A stretch of 64,000 nt of DNA from Deltaproteobacteria bacterium. GTDB lineage: Bacteria > Myxococcota_A > UBA9160 > PR03. The translations under genes and the position numbers were made by a program. Position 1 is the stretch's first letter. The number at the start of each line of letters is the position of its first letter. Below the pieces are notes generated by a model. That model was not told the origin of the DNA. It ran no database searches and worked only from the letters and a program-made list of their open reading frames with translations. The stretch covers positions 62,001-126,000 of the forward strand of contig JAPSFT010000003.1 of the NCBI GenBank assembly GCA_035063765.1. Direction: 5' to 3'. Positions 25,839-35,608 of the stretch are shown here, one piece after another.

Positions 25839-27548
25839 ATGCAGCTCGGCACCCTCGTCCGGCTCCCCCGGACGGTCAAGAACCTCCAGCGCCTGCGCGA
25901 GATCCTGGGGGTCGTCGCGAAGTGGGGTTTCGGCGACCTGCTGGCGCGGCTCGACCTCGAGAGCGTGGTCGAGCGGGGCCGCAATCTCCTGCTCTGGCGG
26001 CGCAACCGCGAGGCCGCCGTCCGCTACACCACCGAGGAGCGGATCCGGCTCGCCCTCGAGGAGCTCGGCCCCACCTTCATCAAGCTGGGGCAGATCCTCG
26101 CCACCCGACCCGACCTGATCCCGATGAGCCTCGTGCACGAGCTGCGCAAGCTCCAGGACGACGTGCCGCCCTTCGACGGCGCGCTGGCGCGCCGCCAGGT
26201 GGAGGCGTCGCTCGGGCGCCCGGTCGAGCAGCTCTTCGCGCGCTTCGACGAGCACCCGCTCGCGGCCGCCTCGATCGCCCAGGTGCACCGCGCGCGCCTG
26301 CACGGCGGAGACGAGGTGGTGGTGAAGGTACGCCGGCCGCACCTCGAGGCGATCGTGCGCACGGACCTCGAGATCATGCGCGCGCTCGCCGCGCTGCTCG
26401 AGCAGAACGCGCCCGAGCTCGAGCAGTGGCAGCCGCGCGCGATCGTCGAGGAGTTCCAGCGCGCGCTCTCGCGCGAGGTGGACCTCACGAACGAGGCCTT
26501 CCACCTGCTGCGCTTCGCCGCGAACTTCGCCGGCGACCCGCAGGTGCACGTGCCGAAGGTGTACCTCGAGCTCTCGCGCGAAGCGGTGCTGGTGGTCGAG
26601 TACATCGACGGGGTCAAGTTCTCGGACCTGGCCGGGCTCGATCGGGCCGGGATCGACCGCCAGCGGCTCGCGCGGGTCGGGGTCACCTTCTGCCTGGAGC
26701 AGGTCTTCGAGCACGGCTTCTTCCACGCCGACCCGCATCCCGGCAACCTCTTCGCGCTGCCCGGCGAGGTGATCGCGCCGATCGACATGGGCATGATGGG
26801 CTCGCTCGAGCCCGAGACCGTCGACGCGCTGCTCGAGCTGCTGGTGGGCCTCCTGCTCCGCGACGCCGACAAGATCGTGAAGCTGCTCTTCCGGCTGGGC
26901 CTGATCGACGACCGCGTCGACGTGCCCGCCATGCGCCACGACGTGAAGGAGCTGATCGACCGCTACTGGGCGGTGCCGATCGGCCAGATCGACGTGGCGG
27001 ACCTGATCGGCCGGCTCTTCGAGATGCTGCAACGACACCACGTGGTGATGCCGTCGGAGCTGCTCCTGATCGGGAAGGCGCTGGCCACGGTCGAGGGCAT
27101 GGCGCGCGAGCTCGATCCCGAGCTCGACCCGCTGCGGGCGATCCGGCCCTACATCCTGCGCCAGTACCTGAAGCGGCTCTCGGATCCGCGCTGGCTCGCA
27201 CGCGACGTGCTCGACACCGGCCGGAGCTGGCTCGAGGCCGTGCGCACCGTGCCCGCCGACCTGCGCTCGATCACGAGCGACCTGCGGCGCGGCGACCTCC
27301 AGCTCAAGACGCGCATCGAGGGCGTCGAGACGCTCGTGCGCGAGCAGGGCCGCAGCGCCAACCGGAGCGCGCTCGCCACGGTCGTGGCCGCGACCCTGCT
27401 CGGCTCCGCCTGGCTGCTCACGAGCGAGGTCGGCCCGCGCGTCCTCGGCCTCGCGCTCACGAGCTGGCTCGGCGTCGCCGGCCTGCTCCTCGCGGGTGGC
27501 GGCTGGTCGCTGCTGGTGCTCGGCTTCCTGCGCTCGGGGCGCTTCTAG
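25839..27548 (+). CDS. ubiB: UbiB/ABC1-family atypical kinase
   Basis: A 569-residue protein of the UbiB/COQ8 family. It carries the KxGQ motif in PTFIKLGQILATRPDLIP, the Ala-rich loop AAASIAQVHRA, the catalytic Lys region EVVVKVRRP, the EVDLTNEAFHL motif, HADPHPGNLF and the metal site DMGMMG. Two hydrophobic helices at the C-terminus anchor it to the inner membrane. UbiB ATPases promote ubiquinone biosynthesis by extracting or organising lipid precursors. The ATG at 25839 follows the stop of the coiled-coil gene by five bases. Confidence 0.93.
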   Translation: MQLGTLVRLPRTVKNLQRLREILGVVAKWGFGDLLARLDLESVVERGRNLLLWRRNREAAVRYTTEERIRLALEELGPTFIKLGQILATRPDLIPMSLVHELRKLQDDVPPFDGALARRQVEASLGRPVEQLFARFDEHPLAAASIAQVHRARLHGGDEVVVKVRRPHLEAIVRTDLEIMRALAALLEQNAPELEQWQPRAIVEEFQRALSREVDLTNEAFHLLRFAANFAGDPQVHVPKVYLELSREAVLVVEYIDGVKFSDLAGLDRAGIDRQRLARVGVTFCLEQVFEHGFFHADPHPGNLFALPGEVIAPIDMGMMGSLEPETVDALLELLVGLLLRDADKIVKLLFRLGLIDDRVDVPAMRHDVKELIDRYWAVPIGQIDVADLIGRLFEMLQRHHVVMPSELLLIGKALATVEGMARELDPELDPLRAIRPYILRQYLKRLSDPRWLARDVLDTGRSWLEAVRTVPADLRSITSDLRRGDLQLKTRIEGVETLVREQGRSANRSALATVVAATLLGSAWLLTSEVGPRVLGLALTSWLGVAGLLLAGGGWSLLVLGFLRSGRF

Positions 27549-27701
27549 CCGCCGCCTCGCGTTTGTAGAAAGGGCGGCCCTCGATCGACGGCGCCCGCGG
27601 GCAGACCCGCCGGATCCGGGGGCACGTCCGTTGCAGGCGCTCCGGGCATGGCGAGCGCCGCATGGGCGGTGGCTGGCCGGCTTCGCGGAGGAGGTCTCGC
27701 A

Positions 27702-27851
27702 ATGGATCACGGATCGAGCGACGAGCGGAAGGATCCGGGGGGCTGGGAGACCGTGCGGCGCACCTTCGACCTCACGGTCGCGACGCTCGTGGTGAGCGCC
27801 TTCGTCTACGGCGTCTGGATCCTCACCTCGTGGTGGATCCACCCGGGCTAG
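27702..27851 (+). CDS. Small single-pass membrane protein, unknown function
   Basis: A 49-residue protein with a polar N-terminus (MDHGSSDERKDPGGW) and one membrane helix (LTVATLVVSAFVYGVWILTSWW). A GGAGG Shine-Dalgarno (27688-27692) precedes the ATG at 27702, which favours this start over an upstream ATG at 27648. It has no recognised family. It follows ubiB on the same strand after about 150 bp in which no other gene was seen. Confidence 0.6.
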   Translation: MDHGSSDERKDPGGWETVRRTFDLTVATLVVSAFVYGVWILTSWWIHPG

Positions 27852-27935
27852 TCGCTCGCGAGCAGGGGCCACGGATCCGACCGGCCCGCGCAGCCCTGGA
27901 TTCCCGCGCGCGGGGCCACGTGCTACCGGGGTCGC

Positions 27936-29144
27936 GTGCCGCCCGAGCCGCCCGCGATCGCGCCCTGTCCGCACCGCCCGCCCTGCCCGGGCTGCCCGCG
28001 CTACGGCGAGCCCGGCGTGGATCCGGAGGCGCTCGCGCGCCTGGCCCGGATCGCGGCGGAGGCGGGCGCGCCCGCGCCCGGCGTCCTCACCGGGGCCGCG
28101 CTCGGGTACCGGGTGCGGGCGCGTCTCATGGTTCGCGGCCGCGCCGGCTCGCCGAAGCTCGGGATCTTCCAGGCGGGCTCGCACCGGATCACCGACATCC
28201 CGCGCTGCGGCGTGCACCACCCGCTCGTGAACCGGGTGGCCGCGGCGGCGCGCGCGGCGATCCGCGCGACCGGCACCCCGCCCTACGCCGATCGCGCCCA
28301 CCGCGGCGCGCTGCGCGCGCTCCAGGTGGTGGTCGAGCGCGCGAGCGGGCGCGCGCAGGTGGTGCTGGTCGGCAACGCGGACGAGCCCGCGCCGCTCCTG
28401 CCGCTCGCGCGCGCGCTCGAGGCCTCGCTCGGCGGGACGCTCCACAGCCTCTGGTGGAACGGCCAGCCCGAGCGTACGAACGTGGTGCTCGGGCCGTCCT
28501 GGTATCGTCTGACACCGGATGATGTCGTAGGCGGTCCTCCCGATCGCTCGGCGGGCTGCGTCCGGGAGACGATCGGCGGCGCCACGGTCTTCTTTCCTCC
28601 CGGCGCCTTCGGGCAGAGCCACCTCGACCTCGCCGACCGGCTCGTGGCGACCGTCCACGGCTGGACGCCTCCCGGGGTGCGCGTGGCCGAGCTCTACGCC
28701 GGCTGCGGCGCGATCGGGCTCGGGCTGCTCGGGCGCAGCGCGGCCCTGACCTTCGTCGAGAGCGCGCCCCACGCGGTGCTGGGGCTCGCGCTCGGCCTCG
28801 CCGCCCGGCCCGCTGCCCACCGCGCGCGGGCGCGCGTGATCGCGGCGCCCGCCGGCGACGCCCTCGGCGCGCTGGCCGGCGCCGAGCTCGTGATCGCCGA
28901 CCCGCCCCGCAAGGGGCTCGATCCCGGCGTGCTCGCGGCGCTCGCCGCCGCGCCGCCGGCGCGGCTCGTCTACCTGAGCTGCGACCTCGACTCGTTCGCG
29001 CGCGACGCGGCCCGCCTCCAGGCGGCGGGCGGCCTGCGCCTCGCCGAGCTCGTGGCCTGCGACCTGTTTCCGAACACCCGCCACGTCGAGACGCTGGCGC
29101 GCTTCGAGCGGGCCAGCGAGCGAAGCGAGAGCGCAGCGCGTTGA
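27936..29144 (+). CDS. TrmA/RlmC/RlmD-family RNA (uracil-5-)-methyltransferase
   Basis: A 402-residue class I SAM methyltransferase. N-terminal cysteines in CPHRPPCPGCPR suggest the 4Fe-4S site of RlmD/RumA-type enzymes. The catalytic domain has AELYAGCGAIGLGLLG for SAM binding, ADPPRKGLDPGV and the nucleophile motif YLSCDLDSFARD. The C-terminal NTRHVETLARFER is typical. It methylates U to m5U in rRNA or tRNA; which site is not evident. It starts at GTG 27936. Confidence 0.88.
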   Translation: MPPEPPAIAPCPHRPPCPGCPRYGEPGVDPEALARLARIAAEAGAPAPGVLTGAALGYRVRARLMVRGRAGSPKLGIFQAGSHRITDIPRCGVHHPLVNRVAAAARAAIRATGTPPYADRAHRGALRALQVVVERASGRAQVVLVGNADEPAPLLPLARALEASLGGTLHSLWWNGQPERTNVVLGPSWYRLTPDDVVGGPPDRSAGCVRETIGGATVFFPPGAFGQSHLDLADRLVATVHGWTPPGVRVAELYAGCGAIGLGLLGRSAALTFVESAPHAVLGLALGLAARPAAHRARARVIAAPAGDALGALAGAELVIADPPRKGLDPGVLAALAAAPPARLVYLSCDLDSFARDAARLQAAGGLRLAELVACDLFPNTRHVETLARFERASERSESAAR

Positions 29145-29229
29145 AGCCGAAAGAGGGCCGCGCGCGCCGCGGTACCCTCCCGGGCGGTGAGATCGCCCCT
29201 TCGTAGAGGGGCTGCCGCGGAGACGGAGG

Positions 29230-30267
29230 ATGTACGGGTCAGCCCTCGCCCTGCTCGCGGCGCTGCTCTTCGCCGCCTCGATCCCGGCCAGCAAGATCCT
29301 GCTCGAGTCGCTCCGGCCGTTCCAGCTGGCCGGGCTCCTCTATCTGGGGGCAGCCATCGGGATGGCTCCCCTGCTCGTGCTCGAGCGCCGGCGGCACACG
29401 CGGATCGCGCTCGACCGCAGCAACGCCGCGCGCCTGGCCGGTGCCGTCCTCCTCGGCGGTCTGCTCGGGCCGGTGCTCCTCCTCCTGGCGCTGCGGCTCA
29501 CGCTCGCGAGCTCGGTCTCCCTGCTCTCGAACCTCGAGATGGGGGCGACCGCGGTGCTCGGCGTCGCCCTCTTCCGCGAGCACCTGGGTCGCACCGGGTG
29601 GCTCGGGGTGGCGGGCATCGTGCTCGCGGGCGCGATCCTCGCGGGCGGCGGCTGGCCGGACGCCCTGGCGGCGCTGCTCGTTGCCGCGGCCTGCGCATGC
29701 TGGGGGCTCGACAATCACCTGACCGCGCTGATCGACGGGATCACTCCTGCGCGCAGCACGCTCGTGAAGGGCACCGTGGCCGGCGTCACCAACCTCGCGA
29801 TCGGGGTTGCGACGGATCCGCTGAGCGCCTCGGCGCCGCTCCTGCTGGCGGCTCTCCTGGTCGGGGCCGCCTCGTACGGCGCGAGCATCGCGCTCTACAT
29901 CCTCTCGGCCCACGAGCTCGGCGCCACGCGCGCCCAGGCCATCTTCGCGGCGGCGCCCTTCGCCGGTGCCGCGCTCTCGTTCGCCCTCCTCGGCGAGCCC
30001 TTCGCGCTCACCCAGGGAGCGGCCTTCCTGCTCCTCCTCGTCTCGGTCGGGGCCCTCTTCCGGAGTCAGCACGCGCACCCGCACGTCCACGAGGCGCTCG
30101 AGCACATCCACAGCCATCGCCACGACGACGGCCATCACCTCCACGAGCACCCCGGCCTCGAGCGCACCCTCCGGCACAGCCATGCCCACCGGCACGAGCG
30201 CTTCCGGCACAGCCATCCGCACTGGCCCGACATCCATCACCGGCACGGGCACCGGCACGCGACGTAG
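29230..30267 (+). CDS. EamA/DMT-family transporter with histidine-rich C-terminal tail
   Basis: A 345-residue protein with two EamA repeats and about ten membrane helices (MYGSALALLAALLFAASIPA at the start, AGAALSFALLGEPF near the end). The last 67 residues or so form a His-rich tail with many HxH pairs (HAHPHVHEALEHIHSHRH, then HHRHGHRHAT). The tail suggests a metal-binding or metal-sensing cytoplasmic domain; the transported substrate could be a metal ion or a metabolite. The ATG at 29230 follows GGAGG. Confidence 0.88.
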   Translation: MYGSALALLAALLFAASIPASKILLESLRPFQLAGLLYLGAAIGMAPLLVLERRRHTRIALDRSNAARLAGAVLLGGLLGPVLLLLALRLTLASSVSLLSNLEMGATAVLGVALFREHLGRTGWLGVAGIVLAGAILAGGGWPDALAALLVAAACACWGLDNHLTALIDGITPARSTLVKGTVAGVTNLAIGVATDPLSASAPLLLAALLVGAASYGASIALYILSAHELGATRAQAIFAAAPFAGAALSFALLGEPFALTQGAAFLLLLVSVGALFRSQHAHPHVHEALEHIHSHRHDDGHHLHEHPGLERTLRHSHAHRHERFRHSHPHWPDIHHRHGHRHAT

Positions 30268-30330
30268 GCCGCGGGCCGCGACGCGCACGTGCGCCCGGGC
30301 GCGCGCCGGCCCGCCGCCGCTCCCGTGGCC

Positions 30331-30357
30331 CCGGGGTCGCGGATCGCGGCCCCCGGG
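30331..30357 (+). terminator. GC-rich stem-loop after the His-rich transporter (weak terminator candidate)
   Basis: GGGGTCGCG (30333-30341) and CGCGGCCCC (30345-30353) pair with one G-U wobble around a GAT loop. It lies 65 bp after the transporter stop. There is no T-run, so an intrinsic terminator is not proven. The rest of the 30268-30541 spacer shows nothing recognisable except the macA Shine-Dalgarno. Confidence 0.3.
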
Positions 30358-30541
30358 TTGGAAGCCCGTCCTTCCCATCCGGGTCACCCCACGAGGCGGG
30401 TCCGCGGACGGTGGTTGCGGGATTGCGGAGCGGGCGTCCGGATCCGGGTCGGGCCGCTCTCCCCCGCGGGCCGTAGAGCGAAGCGCCGCGCCGTGCGTCC
30501 AACCTCGCTATCTGATGGGCGCACATCCGCCAGGAGCCACC

Positions 30542-31729
30542 ATGCCCCGACCCCGCCTCGCTGCCGCCCTCGCGGCCGCCGTCCTGCTGGCCGGCGGGCT
30601 GGCTGCCTGCGGCGGCTCCGGCGAGCGGGGAGCCGTGGCCGGCTTCGAGACGGCCGAGGCCGCCCGCGGCCCGATCGCCGCGCGCGTCACCGCGACCGGC
30701 ACGCTCTCGCCGCTCGTCGAGGTGCAGGTCGGGAGCCAGGTGTCGGGCCGGATCCAGGAGCTGCTCGCCGACTTCAACACGCCCGTCACGCGCGGCCAGG
30801 TGATCGCGCGCATCGACCCGCGGCTGTTCGAGAGCGAGGTGGCACGCGCGCGCGCCAACGTGGCCGCGGCCGATGCCGCCGTGGCCCGCGCCCGGGCCGA
30901 CCTCGGCGACGCACGGCTCAAGCACGAGCGCGCTGCCGGCCTCCACGCACGGGACCTCGGCGCCAAGGCCGACGCCGACAGCGCGCTCGCCGCGCGCGAG
31001 GCGGCCGAGGCGGCGCTCGCATCGGCGCGTGCGGCCCGCGAGCAGGCGCGCGCCGCACTCGCGCAGGCCGAGACCAACCTCGGCTACACCACGATCCACT
31101 CACCGATCGACGGGGTCGTGATCTCACGCGACGTCGACGTCGGGCAGACCGTCGCGGCTTCGCTCCAGGCGCCCACGCTCTTCACGATCGCCGAGGACCT
31201 GCGCAAGATGGAGGTGCACACCCACGTGGCCGAGGCCGACGTGGGGCGGCTCGCGCCCGGGATGGCGGTCGAGTTCAGCGTCGACGCCTGGCCGGGCGAG
31301 CGCTTCCACGGCGTGGCCAAGGAGGTGCGCTACGCGCCGGAGACCGTGCAGAACGTGGTCACCTACGACACCGTCGTGTCGGTGGACAACGCGGAGCTGA
31401 AGCTGCGCCCGGGCATGACGGCGGAGGTGGTGTTCCTGGTCGAGTCGCGGGACGACGCGCTGGTCGTGCCGAACGCGGCGCTGCGCTTCGTGCCGGACGC
31501 GGAGCTGCTGGCCGCCGCCGAGCCGCCGCCCGCCGACGGCTCGGCCGCCTCGCGCGTGCTCTGGGTGCTCGCCGACGGCGCCCCGAAGCCGGTGCGCGTC
31601 GAGGTGGGCATCACCGACGGGCGCCTCACCGAGGTGTCGGGCGGCCCGCTCGCCGCCGGGGACCGCGTGATCACCGGCACGGCCGGCCCCGCCGCCGAGC
31701 GCCGGCCGAGCTTCGGTCGCTTCCTGTGA
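30542..31729 (+). CDS. macA: MacA-type periplasmic adaptor lipoprotein (RND/MFP family)
   Basis: A 395-residue membrane-fusion protein. The signal peptide ends in lipobox LAAC (AVLLAGGLAAC). A lipoyl-type half motif (VQVGSQVSGRIQELLADFNT) comes first, then a long Ala/Arg-rich hairpin coiled coil, the second half (LGYTTIHSPIDGVVISRDVD) and a beta-barrel/MP domain. It links an inner-membrane MacB transporter to an outer-membrane channel. ATG 30542 follows CAGGAG. It is the first gene of a three-gene efflux operon, but no TolC-like gene is present here. Confidence 0.9.
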   Translation: MPRPRLAAALAAAVLLAGGLAACGGSGERGAVAGFETAEAARGPIAARVTATGTLSPLVEVQVGSQVSGRIQELLADFNTPVTRGQVIARIDPRLFESEVARARANVAAADAAVARARADLGDARLKHERAAGLHARDLGAKADADSALAAREAAEAALASARAAREQARAALAQAETNLGYTTIHSPIDGVVISRDVDVGQTVAASLQAPTLFTIAEDLRKMEVHTHVAEADVGRLAPGMAVEFSVDAWPGERFHGVAKEVRYAPETVQNVVTYDTVVSVDNAELKLRPGMTAEVVFLVESRDDALVVPNAALRFVPDAELLAAAEPPPADGSAASRVLWVLADGAPKPVRVEVGITDGRLTEVSGGPLAAGDRVITGTAGPAAERRPSFGRFL

Positions 31730-31737
31730 CGGAGGGC

Positions 31738-32519
31738 ATGGCGCAGGCGGGCCCGGCGAGCGCGCCGCGAGCCGCAGCCGACCAGGGGCCCTCGGGAGCG
31801 CTGGTGGACGCCCGCGATCTCGAGAAGGTCTACGAGGCCGGTGAGGCCGCCGTCCGCGCCCTCGACGGCGTGTCGCTGCGGGTCGAGACGGGCGAGTCGC
31901 TCGCGATCATGGGCAGCTCGGGCTCGGGCAAGTCGACGCTCCTGCACGTGCTCGGCTGCCTCGACCGCCCGACCCGCGGCAGCTATCGCCTGGCCGGGCA
32001 GGAGGTGGCGCGGCTCGACCGCGACGCGCTCGCCGGGATCCGCAACCGCACGCTCGGCTTCGTCTTCCAGTCCTTCCAGCTCCTGCCGCGCACGAGCGCG
32101 CTCGAGAACGTCGAGCTGCCGCTCCTCTACGCGGGCCTCCCGGCTCGTGAGCGGCGCACGCGGGCGGCGCACGCGCTCGCGCGCGTCGGGCTCGGCGCCC
32201 GGCTCGACGCGCTGCCCAACCAGCTCTCGGGCGGCCAGCAGCAGCGCGTCGCGATCGCGCGCGCGCTCGTGAACGAGCCGCGCCTGATCCTCGCCGACGA
32301 GCCGACCGGCAACCTCGACACGCGCACGAGCTTCGAGATCCTGGCGCTCTTCCAGGAGCTGGTGGCGGCGGGCATCACGCTGGTGCTCGTGACCCACGAG
32401 CCCGACATCGCCGCGTGCCTGGCGCGTCAGGTCGAGATGCGCGACGGCCGGATCGTACGGGATCTGCGGCAGGCGCCGGCGCCCGCGCTCCCCCCGCCGC
32501 CCGTGCGGAGCGCGCAGGC

Positions 32520-32523
<4 letters not shown>
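31738..32523 (+). CDS. MacB/LolD-type ABC transporter ATP-binding protein
   Basis: A 261-residue ATPase with Walker [31 protein letters not shown] at the Q loop, signature [15 protein letters not shown], Walker [13 protein letters not shown] and the H loop LVTHEP. This set is typical of MacB, LolD and FtsE-like systems with FtsX-type permeases. The ATG at 31738 is chosen for a nearby GGAGGG. A GTG at 31726 overlapping the macA stop is also in frame. Its stop overlaps the permease start (GTGA). Confidence 0.92.
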
Positions 32524-33743
<1,220 letters not shown>

Positions 33744-33774
33744 GCGGCGGCAGAGCGGCGGGGGCGGAGGCCGG

Positions 33775-34533
33775 TCAACGAAGGAAGCCGGCGACGGCTT
33801 CGAGGAGCAGCTCCAGCGCGAGCAGGGTGAGGATCCCCTTCACGGCACCGCGGAAGAGACGCTCGGGCAGGTGATCGAGCAGGCGCGTGCCGATCGCGGA
33901 GCCGAGGATCGCCGCCGTGCAGAGCGCGAGGGCCGGCAGCGCGAAGGCCCGGAAGTCGAAGCCGGCCGCGCCGAAGAGCGCGAGCTTCGCGCCGTGCTGG
34001 AAGACCTGGCAGGCGGCGAGCGTGCCGACCGTCGCCGGCGGCGCGAGCCCGAGCGCCAGCACGAAGGGGGCGAGCAGTGGGCCGGTCGCGCCGATCGTGG
34101 TGCCGAGGAAGCCGACCAGCGCGCCGCCGGCCGGGAGCGCGCGGCGCGGGTCGGAGCCCGGGCGCGGCCCGAGCCGGAGCGCGCCCGGCGCCCAGGTGGC
34201 GAGCAGCACGAAGGCGCCGATCGCGGCGCGCCCGCCCTCGGGTGGAGCGGCGCGCAGGAGCCAGAGGCCGGCGGCGCCCGCCGGGAGCAGGGGCCACGCG
34301 AAACGCCACACCGCATCCCAGCGCACGTGCGCGCGCTGGAACCACGCGCGCGACGCGTTCGAAGCGAGCTGCACGACGCCGTGCACCGGGATCGCCACCA
34401 GCGGGTCCATCCAGTGCAGCATCGTCGCGAGCAGCATCATGCCCCCCGCCATCCCCATCACACCCGACACGATCGAGGTGCCGAGCGCAATCGTGCTCAG
34501 GAGCAGCCAGGCGCTGGTCGCGGGCTCCGACAC
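33775..34533 (-). CDS. TauE/SafE-family sulfite/anion exporter-like permease
   Basis: A 252-residue polytopic protein with the TauE/SafE N-terminal pattern GTSIVSGVMGMAGGMML and the repeat-half pattern GFLGTTIGATGPLLAPF. Family members export sulfite, sulfoacetate or other small anions. The GTG at 34533 lies 10 bp after the pqqE stop on the same strand, so it is probably the last gene of the pqq operon. A role in PQQ-linked metabolism is a guess from position only. Confidence 0.82.
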   Translation of the reverse strand: MSEPATSAWLLLSTIALGTSIVSGVMGMAGGMMLLATMLHWMDPLVAIPVHGVVQLASNASRAWFQRAHVRWDAVWRFAWPLLPAGAAGLWLLRAAPPEGGRAAIGAFVLLATWAPGALRLGPRPGSDPRRALPAGGALVGFLGTTIGATGPLLAPFVLALGLAPPATVGTLAACQVFQHGAKLALFGAAGFDFRAFALPALALCTAAILGSAIGTRLLDHLPERLFRGAVKGILTLLALELLLEAVAGFLR

Positions 34534-34543
34534 GTCGCTGCGA

Positions 34544-35605
34544 TCAGCCGCGGAACACGAGGGTGTCGCTGCCGGGCGCTGCGCGAGCCGCCCGCAGCGC
34601 GTCGTGACGCGGCGCCCGGGCGCAGGCCGGATCGGCGGCGGCGGCGTCGCCCGTGAGCCGGAACGCCTGGCAGCGACAGCCGCCGAAGTCGCGCGCGCGC
34701 TCGGGGCAGGAGCGACACGGCTCGCGCATCCAGTCCTCACCGCGGAAGGCGTTCATGCCGGGTGCGTCCTCCCAGCAGGCGCGCAGGCCGCGCTCGGCGG
34801 CGCTCCAGAACACGAGGCCGGGCAGGTCGCGGGCGGCGTGGCAGGGGAGCACGAGCCCGTCGGGCGCCACGACGAGGAGGCGCCGTCCCCAGCCGCCCAT
34901 GCAGGGCTTGGGGCGATCGGCGAACCAGTCGGGCAGGACGAGCAGGATCTCGGGGCGGGCCGCGCGCCCGCGCTCGGCCCGGACGGCGGCGGCCGCCGCC
35001 GCCACCTGCTCGCGGGTCGGCAGGAGCGCCGCGCGGTTGCGCAGCGCCCAGCCGTCGTACTGGGCGTGCGCGAGCTCGAGGCGATCCGCGTCGAGCTCGC
35101 GCGCGAGCGCCACGAGCGCGGCGACGCGGCCCAGGTTGTGCCGGTGCAGGACGACGTTGATCGTGAGCGCGAGGCCGGCCGCGCGCACGGCGCGCGCCAC
35201 CGCGAGCTTGCGCGCGAAGCTCTCGGTCCCCGCGATCGCGTCGGAGGCGGCGGCTTCCGCGTCCTGGATCGAGAGCTGCACGCTGCGCAATCCGGCGTCG
35301 CGCAGCGCCGGCAGCGCCGCGGGCGAGAGCGGAAGCCCGGCGGTCACGAGGTGCACGTAGAGGCCGGCCGCGGCCGCGTGCCCGACGATCGTCTCGAGGT
35401 CGCGCCGCGTGCTCGGCTCGCCGCCGGTGAGCCCGACGTGCACGCAGCCGAGCGCCGCCGCCTCCGCGAAGACGCGGCCCCAGGCGCCCGCGTCGAGGCC
35501 GTCGCGGATCGCCCGGTGGCCGGTCGGGTTCGAGCAGTAGGGGCAGCGCAGGGGGCAGCGGTAGCTGAGCTCGGCGATCAGGTTCCAGGGCCGCGGCGCC
35601 GGCAT
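34544..35605 (-). CDS. pqqE: PQQ biosynthesis radical SAM enzyme PqqE
   Basis: A 353-residue radical SAM/SPASM protein. The SAM-cluster Cys 17, 21 and 24 lie in YRCPLRCPYCSNP, followed by GLTGGEPSTRRDL. C-terminal SPASM cysteines are seen in PCMGGWGRRLLVVAPDG, LPCHAA and CRSCPERARDFGGCRCQAF. PqqE joins Glu and Tyr side chains of the PqqA precursor peptide with help from PqqD. The ATG at 35605 is three bases after the pqqCD stop. It is somewhat shorter than the usual ~380 residues. Confidence 0.93.
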   Translation of the reverse strand: MPAPRPWNLIAELSYRCPLRCPYCSNPTGHRAIRDGLDAGAWGRVFAEAAALGCVHVGLTGGEPSTRRDLETIVGHAAAAGLYVHLVTAGLPLSPAALPALRDAGLRSVQLSIQDAEAAASDAIAGTESFARKLAVARAVRAAGLALTINVVLHRHNLGRVAALVALARELDADRLELAHAQYDGWALRNRAALLPTREQVAAAAAAVRAERGRAARPEILLVLPDWFADRPKPCMGGWGRRLLVVAPDGLVLPCHAARDLPGLVFWSAAERGLRACWEDAPGMNAFRGEDWMREPCRSCPERARDFGGCRCQAFRLTGDAAAADPACARAPRHDALRAARAAPGSDTLVFRG

Positions 35606-35608
35606 CGC

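Noticed and set aside
25830-29294. A minus-strand open frame of over 1100 codons opposite ubiB and the RNA methyltransferase
   Set aside because: The plus-strand genes carry complete family motifs; the minus frame has none.
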